From NCBI GenBank assembly GCA_029210545.1, contig JARGFV010000081.1, forward strand, positions 1 through 11,825: a stretch of DNA of 11,825 bases. Direction: 5' to 3'. The DNA is from a bacterium. GTDB lineage: Bacteria; BMS3Abin14. Positions 1 through 5,079 of this stretch are shown in pieces; positions within the stretch are counted from its first letter, which is position 1; each line of letters begins with the position of its first letter. The notes below the pieces were generated by a model, which saw only the letters and a program-made list of their open reading frames with translations, did no database searches and was not told the origin of the DNA. Made by a program: the position numbers and the translations under genes.

Positions 1-14
1 CGGTTCCCGTTGAG

Positions 15-37
15 CCAAAGTCTCGCACAGACTTTGG
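15..37. repeat. Perfect palindromic hairpin, 9-bp stem
   Basis: Perfect inverted repeat: arm ccaaagtct (15-23), loop cgcac (24-28), arm agactttgg (29-37). It resembles the hairpin at 112-132: both have an AAAGTC/GACTTT core and a 5-nt loop starting with CGC. There is no T-run after it, so it does not look like a simple terminator. A REP-like dispersed palindrome is the best guess; copy number elsewhere is unknown. Confidence 0.6.
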
Positions 38-60
38 TGATCTATCAGCAGTCATTGTAA

Positions 61-90
61 GGAAAGGGAAAACGACGATTTTCCCTTTCC
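61..90. repeat. Perfect palindromic hairpin, 12-bp stem
   Basis: Perfect inverted repeat: ggaaagggaaaa (61-72), loop cgacga (73-78), ttttccctttcc (79-90). One arm is pure purine and the other pure pyrimidine. It lies between two related AAAGTC-type palindromes, so the three may form one composite intergenic element. No coding frame covers it convincingly. Confidence 0.6.
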
Positions 91-111
91 CCAGGACATT
101 AATGAGCCAGG

Positions 112-133
112 AAAAGTCCCGCCTGGACTTTTT
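112..133 (+). terminator. Terminator-like hairpin with T-run
   Basis: Arm aaaagtcc (112-119), loop cgcct (120-124), arm ggactttt (125-132), then another T. The A-tract and T-tract flanks would suit a Rho-independent terminator on either strand. It could end a gene located before the window, or be part of the palindromic repeat module at 15-132. It ends about 40 nt before the start codon of the rhodanese gene. Confidence 0.45.
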
Positions 134-173
134 GCGACCCTATCAAGGTTGACTGAAGAAAGGAGTTCAAAGG

Positions 174-710
174 ATGTGTACGCGTAGAGTAATGCTGGGA
201 TCGGCCATGGTTCTACTCCTGGTGCTGGGCTTTGCCATGCCTTCCATGGCACTGTTCGGGAACAGGTTCGTAGACGAGGTGGAGAAAGAGGCCGGGGCCG
301 TCAAGCTGACACGGGAGGTCATCCTGGGCGGCTACGACGTGGTCACCGCCGAAGAGCTTGAAAAATGGATCGACGAGGGCAGGGAGATGACCATCGTGGA
401 CACCATGCCTTTCGAGGACAGCTACAAGAAAGCCCACGTGCCTGGAGCCGTCCAGTTCCTGTTCCCCGTGCCGGAAATGAAAGAGTGGGACACCGACGAG
501 ACCGGCGGCAAGTCCCCGGAGGATTTTGAGAAGCTTCTGGGGGACGACAAGGACAGGACCATCGTCATCTACTGCGGGTTTGTCAAATGCACCCGCAGCC
601 ACAACGGCGCCCTTTGGGCGAAAAAACTTGGCTACGGGAACGTCTATCGCTTCCCCGGCGGAATCTTCGCCTGGAAGGGGGCGAAGTACCCGGTGGAGAA
701 GGTGGAATAG
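174..710 (+). CDS. Secreted rhodanese-domain protein
   Basis: A 178-residue exported single-domain rhodanese (sulfurtransferase superfamily). Residues 1-26 form a signal peptide: basic start, leucine-rich core, Ser-Met-Ala before the likely cleavage site, so the mature protein should be periplasmic. The domain runs from about residue 54 to 175. The first half has [19 protein letters not shown] (residues 74-92), matching the family's Asp-turn and HxPGA segment. The active-site loop follows VIYC, with Cys134, Cys139 and Arg141; either Cys could carry persulfide, since the loop is longer than the common CxxGxR type. The end, [18 protein letters not shown], matches the usual closing GGxxxW motif. 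The start is chosen by AAGGAG at 160-165, 8 nt upstream. The rubredoxin-like frame begins 20 nt after the stop, so the two are probably co-transcribed. Substrate unknown. Confidence 0.9.
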   Translation: MCTRRVMLGSAMVLLLVLGFAMPSMALFGNRFVDEVEKEAGAVKLTREVILGGYDVVTAEELEKWIDEGREMTIVDTMPFEDSYKKAHVPGAVQFLFPVPEMKEWDTDETGGKSPEDFEKLLGDDKDRTIVIYCGFVKCTRSHNGALWAKKLGYGNVYRFPGGIFAWKGAKYPVEKVE

Positions 711-730
711 GAGGGAAGAAGTCAGGGAGA

Positions 731-898
731 ATGGAAAAGTCAGACACGGTGACACGGGGACACGGCGACGCGGGGAAAGAGCTGGAATACCCGGTTTGGC
801 GGTGCAAAGTCTGTGGCTACCTGTGTGCCCGGGACGATCCGCCCGGTACGTGCCTTGCGTGAAAGGCGGATAAGGACCGGTTCGAAAGGTCCTTTTAA
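731..898 (+). CDS. Rubredoxin-like protein with in-frame TGA (possible Sec)
   Basis: Frame of 55 codons if TGA at 860-862 is read through. Residues 23-41, [19 protein letters not shown], are typical of the small rubredoxin-like zinc-ribbon/iron domain seen in rubrerythrin tails and stand-alone proteins. Three ligands are present: Cys25, Cys28, Cys41. The fourth is expected in C-x-x-C at residue 44, and exactly there the codon is TGA. After it the frame continues [11 protein letters not shown] and stops at TAA (896-898), the family's usual tail and end. So either selenocysteine replaces the fourth ligand (Fe-Cys3Sec), or TGC mutated to TGA. The hairpin at 872-894 fits bacterial SECIS spacing but also resembles a terminator. 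ATG 731 is the only ATG before the domain; AGGAGG lies 15 nt upstream, longer than ideal. Homology is clear; selenocysteine is inference. Confidence 0.6.
743..774. repeat. Octamer tandem repeat, four units
   Basis: Four 8-bp units: gacacggt, gacacggg, gacacggc, gacgcggg. It falls inside the 5' end of the rubredoxin-like frame and encodes residues 5-15, before the conserved domain. Because it lies outside the conserved part, it may be an inserted or expanded repeat, and the natural start of that gene is uncertain. Confidence 0.75.
872..894 (+). promoter_or_regulatory. SECIS-like stem-loop or terminator
   Basis: Stem aaggacc (872-878) pairs perfectly with ggtcctt (888-894); the loop is ggttcgaaa (879-887). 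The loop starts 16 nt after the TGA at 860-862 and begins with GG. Known bacterial SECIS elements lie directly after UGA, with the apical loop about 16-37 nt downstream and a G in its first two positions, so the geometry is permitted though at the lower limit. The same stem runs into TTTT (893-896), so it may equally be the operon's Rho-independent terminator. The two readings are not exclusive. Confidence 0.4.
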
Positions 899-1134
899 AT
901 GCAGGAGCCGGGACATGATCAAAATCTGATTTACTGTGGGGCGGCCTCCAGAAGGCCTCTCCTCAGTTTGCCACCCATCTTGTTTGACGAAGCTTTAACG
1001 GTCGCCCGAAGTTTTGACAAAGGCTGATGGGATATAGAAACCCTCGGTAAAGGGTGGGGTTACTAAGGGTAGTACCTGAAATGGTGGGGTGCTGCTGTCT
1101 TTACTGTTTTAAAGACTGTGGAAGTCTCCAATTA

Positions 1135-1155
1135 AGTGGAAAGTGGAAGGTGGAA
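1135..1155. repeat. Heptamer tandem repeat, three units
   Basis: Three 7-bp units: agtggaa, agtggaa, ggtggaa. It is intergenic, between the rubredoxin-like frame and the second rhodanese. Same unit length as the repeats at 3336-3356 and 10876-10896, but a different sequence. Confidence 0.75.
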
Positions 1156-1215
1156 GCTGTTATTTCACTGTCAGAAGTGGGATACAGGCGCCGTAGCCAT
1201 AGACATAAACAATGT

Positions 1216-1245
1216 TTGCCATTGTATTCTTCAATATATTAATAT
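1216..1245 (+). promoter_or_regulatory. Possible sigma70 promoter of second rhodanese
   Basis: TTGCCA (1216-1221) could be a -35 and TAATAT (1240-1245) a -10, with an 18-bp spacer, in the only AT-rich patch before the gene. The match is imperfect. The leader to the ATG at 1313 would be about 60 nt. Confidence 0.3.
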
Positions 1246-1312
1246 CCCCTTCAGCCATGTTGCCCCGGGCTGATTTGTGATCACCAACCTGACTGCCGAA
1301 GGAGGCTTGTCC

Positions 1313-1697
1313 ATGACCAGAACCGTTTTCGTTCTCTTTGCCGCCGTGCTGCTTGGCACCTTGACGCTTATTGCCGCTCCCGCCATTGCCGGGGGGGGAG
1401 GTGGGTTACAACTACATGGCCCCTGCGGACCTTAAAGCAAGGATGGAGTCCAGCGCCCCCATGACCGTTGTGGATATACAGGTTAAAGAGGAGTTCGATC
1501 AGCACCACATAAAAGGTGCGCTGGCTACCTACGCCTACCCCGTCAAGTCCGAAATGGAAAAGACCAGGCTGGACACCGTTCTTGACCAGATTGCATCAGG
1601 TTCGGGTCCCGTGGTCATCGTCTGCCCGCGCGCGGGCGGCGGAGCGCAAAGGGCCTTCGACTACCTCGCCGGGAATCGTCGCCTTCCTCCTCGATGA
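1313..1697 (+). pseudogene. Secreted rhodanese, frameshifted in poly-G
   Basis: ATG 1313 follows an excellent AAGGAGG (1299-1305, 7 nt spacing) and encodes a signal peptide, MTRTVFVLFAAVLLG then TLTLIAAPAIA (residues 1-26). The frame then enters a run of eight G (1391-1398) and, unshifted, stops at TAA 1433-1435. Seven G would join it to a rhodanese domain in another frame: MTVVDIQVKEEFDQHHIKGA, then VVIVCPRAGGGAQRAFDYL with the active-site Cys and a loop typical of periplasmic rhodaneses. The stop is at 1695-1697. Joined, the product is about 127 residues, but the family's closing segment after DYL (usually some 20 residues with a GGxxGW-like motif) is missing or scrambled, so a second lesion is likely. 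Alternatives: assembly error, slippage-based phase variation, or real decay. It converges on phoU with 35 bp between stops. Confidence 0.75.
1391..1398 (+). repeat. Run of eight G causing frameshift
   Basis: Homopolymer G8 directly after the signal-peptide codons of the broken rhodanese. Losing one G restores the frame to the catalytic domain. Such tracts slip readily in replication and in sequencing. Confidence 0.85.
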
Positions 1698-1732
1698 TAG
1701 TGCTTTTAACGCTTTTTCCGGGAACAGCGCCT

Positions 1733-2407
1733 TCAGCTCTTCTCGCTGAAATCCTCGGCCTGGTGGCGGATGATCTCGCCGGTGACCATGTAGATGACAT
1801 CTTCCGCGATGTTGGTGGCGTGATCGGCGATGCGCTCCAGGTGGCGGGTAGCAGACAGCGTGTGAATGAGAGATTCGGCGCGGTCCGGTATCTCCTTGAT
1901 CTTCGCGTAGACCATGTCGAACATCTCCTTGTTCATATCATCAACCACATCGTCCATCCTGATGACTTTCCTGGAAAGATCGACGTCCATGTTGATGAAG
2001 GAGTCCAGGCTCAGGCGGACCATTTCCTGGGCCTTGTCGGCCATCCCTGAAAAGTCCAGGGGCAGGTTAAGGGGCGGCCTGGTGCAGAGGAATGCCGCCC
2101 GCTCAGCCAGGTTGACAGCAGTGTCTCCTATCCGCTCAAGCTCGTTGTTGGTCCTGATGGCCGAAACGATGAACCGCAGGTCCACGGCCACCGGCTGGTG
2201 CAGGGCCAGGATCTTCAGCCCCTCCTCGGCGATCTCAACTTCCATCTCATCAATACGCCTGTCTCCCTCAATGACCTCCTGGGCAAGATCTGAGTCCCTG
2301 TTTTCCATGGCTATGACCGCCTTGCTCAGGCTTTCCTCGACCACTGTCATCAGGAAGAGGAGCATTTTTTTGAGTTTCTCTATCTCTTTGTGTAGCTGAA
2401 GTGTCAT
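1733..2407 (-). CDS. phoU: Phosphate transport regulator PhoU
   Basis: 224 residues, slightly shorter than E. coli PhoU (241). All-helical protein with two tandem PhoU repeats, residues about 10-105 and 120-210. Each repeat has the metal-binding helix signature: NELERIGDTAVNLAERA (88-104) and RHLERIADHATNIAEDV (188-204). It acts at the inner face of the membrane, linking the PstSCAB transporter to PhoR so that the Pho regulon is silenced when phosphate is plentiful, and limiting uptake. Start: ATG at 2407 with AAAGGAG 8 nt upstream, overlapping the end of pstB; the gap to pstB is 13 nt, so it is the last gene of the pst operon. Its 3' end faces the broken rhodanese; no convincing terminator was found in the short gap. 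Confidence 0.96.
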   Translation of the reverse strand: MTLQLHKEIEKLKKMLLFLMTVVEESLSKAVIAMENRDSDLAQEVIEGDRRIDEMEVEIAEEGLKILALHQPVAVDLRFIVSAIRTNNELERIGDTAVNLAERAAFLCTRPPLNLPLDFSGMADKAQEMVRLSLDSFINMDVDLSRKVIRMDDVVDDMNKEMFDMVYAKIKEIPDRAESLIHTLSATRHLERIADHATNIAEDVIYMVTGEIIRHQAEDFSEKS

Positions 2408-2420
2408 TTTTCGATCTCCT

Positions 2421-3299
2421 TTAACCGAACCGGCCCGTTACATAGTCCATGGTATCACGCAGGTGGGGGCGAACGAAGATAGTTTCCGTGGATCCGTATT
2501 CTATCAGATGGCCCAGGTACATGAAGGCGGTAAAGTCGCTGGTGCGGGCCGCCTGCTGCATGTTGTGGGTAACTATAAGGATGGAATATTCACCCTTCAA
2601 CTGTTCGATGAGGTCCTCGATCTTGTTGGTTGCGATGGGGTCCAGGGCGCTACACGGTTCGTCCATCAGAAGGACCTCCGGCTCGGCGGCGATGGCCCTT
2701 GCGATGCAGAGCCTCTGTTGCTGTCCGCCTGAGAGGCCCAGGGCGCTCTCGTGAAGGCGATCCCTGGTTTCCTCCCAGAGGGCAGCCCCCTTCAGGCTGT
2801 TCTCACAAACCTCGTCCAGAACGTTCTTGTCCCGTTCCCCGTCTATGCGAAGGGGATAAACGACGTTCTCGTAGATACTCATGGGGAAGGGGTTGGGTTT
2901 CTGGAACACCATGCCCATCCGTTTCCTCAGCTCGATGACGTCAACGCCCGGAGCGTACATGGACTCTCCGTTCAGGTTGATGTCCCCTTTGATCCTGACG
3001 GTGGGAAGCAGGTCGTTGATCCTGTTAACCGAGCGCAGAAGAGTTGATTTTCCGCACCCCGAAGGGCCGATGAGGGCCGTGACCTGGCCCCTGGGGATCT
3101 TCATGTTCACGTTGAAAAGGGCCTGCTTCTCACCGTAGTGGAGATTAAAATCCCTGATCTCGAGAATGGGCTCTTTCCAGTCGACTCCCTTGTGCAAGTC
3201 AGTGGGGAAGGTTCGGCCCTGTGCGATCAGTTCCAGACGGCTGATATCATCACTTGCACCCTCTAGCTGGTCACCTGTCGTTTTCTGCAGTTCACTCAT
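2421..3299 (-). CDS. pstB: Phosphate ABC transporter ATPase PstB
   Basis: 292 residues. Cytoplasmic ATPase that drives phosphate import through PstC/PstA. Walker [10 protein letters not shown] (78-86), Q-loop VFQKPNPFP (131-139), signature LSGGQQQR (189-196), Walker B VLLMDEP (209-215) and H-loop His245 are all intact, so it should be active. PstB-specific stretches such as [11 protein letters not shown] and [11 protein letters not shown] are present. The N-terminus is about 35-40 residues longer than the 257-residue E. coli protein. ATG 3299 is chosen: an upstream in-frame GTG (3320) is possible, but AAAGGA lies about 9-10 nt before ATG 3299. A 70-bp gap with a heptamer repeat separates it from pstA; phoU follows 13 nt later. 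Confidence 0.96.
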   Translation of the reverse strand: MSELQKTTGDQLEGASDDISRLELIAQGRTFPTDLHKGVDWKEPILEIRDFNLHYGEKQALFNVNMKIPRGQVTALIGPSGCGKSTLLRSVNRINDLLPTVRIKGDINLNGESMYAPGVDVIELRKRMGMVFQKPNPFPMSIYENVVYPLRIDGERDKNVLDEVCENSLKGAALWEETRDRLHESALGLSGGQQQRLCIARAIAAEPEVLLMDEPCSALDPIATNKIEDLIEQLKGEYSILIVTHNMQQAARTSDFTAFMYLGHLIEYGSTETIFVRPHLRDTMDYVTGRFG

Positions 3300-3335
3300 C
3301 TTATTTTTCCTTTTGTGCACATGTTGTATTTTGTT

Positions 3336-3356
3336 GTTACCTGTTACCTGTTACCT
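3336..3356. repeat. Heptamer tandem repeat, three units
   Basis: Three exact 7-bp units gttacct (aggtaac on the coding strand), followed by a diverged unit gtcagct. It lies in the 70-bp gap between the pstA stop and the pstB start, within the operon transcript. Confidence 0.8.
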
Positions 3357-3369
3357 GTCAGCTGATTAA

Positions 3370-5079
3370 CTAAAACGCAGCCGACTGAAACCTTTTTCTC
3401 AACCTTGTCCTGAGATTTACAGCAACGACGTTCAGCAGGAAAACGATGCCGATGAGGAGCAGGGTGGTTGTAAAGACCATCGGTTTGGCCGCTTCGCTGT
3501 TCTGGCTCTGGAAGCCCAGGTCGTAAATATGAAAACCAAGGTGCATGAAGCTTCGCTCCGGGTGGATGTACGGAAAGATCCCATCGACAGGAAGCTCGGG
3601 AGCCAGCTTGACGGCTCCAACGAGCATAAGGGGCGCCACCTCACCGGCTCCCCTGGCCATGGCCAGGATCATGCCGGTCATGATGCCGGGCAGCGCCCTG
3701 GGCAAGACAATCCTTTTTATTGTCTGCCACTTGCTCGCCCCGCACGCGTACGATCCCTCCCTCATGGAGTTAGGCACTGCAGCCAGGGCCTCTTCAGTGG
3801 CGACGATGACCACCGGCAGGGTCAGAAGGGCCAGGGTAAGGGCTGCCCATAAGACCCCTCCCTTCCCGTAAGTCGGGTTAGGCAAGCGCTCCTCAAACAG
3901 AAGCTGGTCCACCGAAGCGCCAATGATGTAACAGAAGAAACCCAGCCCGAATACACCGAAGACGATGCTTGGAACCCCCGCCAGGTTGTTGATGGAAATG
4001 CGGACGATGCTGATCATGGTCCCTGCCCTGGCATATTCCCTCAGGTACAGGGCGGCCATGACGCCGAAGGGCATAACGGCAAGGGACATGATCAGGGTCA
4101 TGATCACGGTCCCGAAAATAGCAGGGTACACTCCACCCTCGCTGTTGGCTTCCCTGGGCTCATCTACCAGGAACTCCACCCATCGGGACAGGTAGACCCC
4201 GGTTTTACCTAGGAGGCTGAGCCGGTTGGGGGGAAAGGCCCTGATGACGTCGGTCAGGGGGATCCCTTTTTCCACTCCCTGGGCTGTTTCCATCACCATG
4301 ACAAACCGGCCATTGGACCTGTTGAGAGCATCGATCTGCTGACGGATCGCCTTGAATTTTTCAGCGGCCTTCTCTTCTGACTCAGCGTAGTGCGCCTCGG
4401 CCTCCTTCCACTGTGGAGAGCCTTTTCCGTTTTCCATTTCAGCGCTGGTCACAGCAAGGCGGGCCTTTTCGAGGAGATGGTTGACCTTGCCCAGATCAAC
4501 TGTTTCGAGCTTTCGACGTTGATCCCTGCGCTTGCTGACTTCGTCCGTTAATTCAAGGAATTTTGCGTATATCTCACCGGGATCAGTCGCAACGGTTTGT
4601 CCTTCGACCTGGAACTCCTTCGGGAAACCATAGAAGATCCCCCATTCAGTACGCTCGATCACAAGGGCCCACTCGGACTGTTCCTCTTCAGCTACCTGGT
4701 CGTTCTCGATCCAGCGATAATGCTCGCCGGTGATATCGAAGTTGCCCGTTCTGAAAAGCCTGCGTCCCCCGGTTTGCTTACCTTCCACGTCGTCCGGGTT
4801 GCGAAAGGGATCTTCGATACGGGTGACTTCGCCCATGAAAACGGAGCCGTCTGTGGTGACAACCCTCTTAATGTGCGATGGCCAGAACGTTTTCATGCCC
4901 TGGTAAAGGACGAGGGATAAAAGGCCCACGATCATGAGGATGGAGATGACGAGCCCTCCGCCCGTGAGCCACACCATGGGCTCCCCCTGGGCGTAGAAGG
5001 AGGCTCTTGACTTTCTCCTCCTGTGGGAAGAAAGGGGCTTTGACACCTTTTCCCCGCTCTCTTGTGTTGTGTGGCTCAT
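3370..5079 (-). CDS. pstA: Phosphate ABC transporter permease PstA, large form
   Basis: 569 residues, about twice E. coli PstA (296). Inner-membrane half of the phosphate channel. A cytoplasmic basic N-terminus is followed by a membrane segment (about 35-60). A large hydrophilic periplasmic insertion follows (about 62-315), including a charged, helix-forming, coiled-coil-like part (about 170-255). Then comes the usual permease bundle (318-556). The cytoplasmic coupling loop that docks on PstB is EEALAAVPNSMREGSYACGA and onward (429-466), with Gly447 at the conserved EAA glycine. The ATG overlaps the pstC stop by 4 nt (ATGA), so translation is coupled; its own Shine-Dalgarno is weak. Large PstA proteins occur in some gammaproteobacteria such as Vibrio and Pseudomonas, so this is a known variant, though the insertion's role is unclear. 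Confidence 0.94.
   Translation of the reverse strand: MSHTTQESGEKVSKPLSSHRRRKSRASFYAQGEPMVWLTGGGLVISILMIVGLLSLVLYQGMKTFWPSHIKRVVTTDGSVFMGEVTRIEDPFRNPDDVEGKQTGGRRLFRTGNFDITGEHYRWIENDQVAEEEQSEWALVIERTEWGIFYGFPKEFQVEGQTVATDPGEIYAKFLELTDEVSKRRDQRRKLETVDLGKVNHLLEKARLAVTSAEMENGKGSPQWKEAEAHYAESEEKAAEKFKAIRQQIDALNRSNGRFVMVMETAQGVEKGIPLTDVIRAFPPNRLSLLGKTGVYLSRWVEFLVDEPREANSEGGVYPAIFGTVIMTLIMSLAVMPFGVMAALYLREYARAGTMISIVRISINNLAGVPSIVFGVFGLGFFCYIIGASVDQLLFEERLPNPTYGKGGVLWAALTLALLTLPVVIVATEEALAAVPNSMREGSYACGASKWQTIKRIVLPRALPGIMTGMILAMARGAGEVAPLMLVGAVKLAPELPVDGIFPYIHPERSFMHLGFHIYDLGFQSQNSEAAKPMVFTTTLLLIGIVFLLNVVAVNLRTRLRKRFQSAAF

Larger units (their letters stand above)
899..1312. other. 414-bp stretch without a recognisable gene
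   Basis: Short open frames here (for example 1054-1242) have no recognisable protein character and no good ribosome binding site. Visible structure: a 5-bp hairpin ggcct/aggcc around 943-957; gtcttt (1097-1102) pairing with aaagac (1111-1116); the heptamer repeat at 1135-1155; an AT-rich promoter-like segment near 1216-1245; and a strong Shine-Dalgarno, AAGGAGG, at 1299-1305 that belongs to the next gene. Nothing else is supported. Confidence 0.5.

Noticed and set aside
743-774. Repeat tract considered as a CRISPR remnant
   Set aside because: Units are 7-8 bp with no spacers and no cas genes nearby.
980-1075. Resemblance to a cyclic-di-GMP (GEMM) riboswitch: GGTAAAGGGTGGGGTTAC with an upstream GACAAAGGCT
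   Set aside because: Only the 3' part looks similar; the conserved 5' GGCAAACC and GACGCAAAGCC segments and their pairings are not present. A covariance-model search would settle it.
1054-1242. 62-codon + strand frame between the rhodaneses
   Set aside because: No Shine-Dalgarno, odd composition, and it runs through the heptamer repeat; not credible as a gene.
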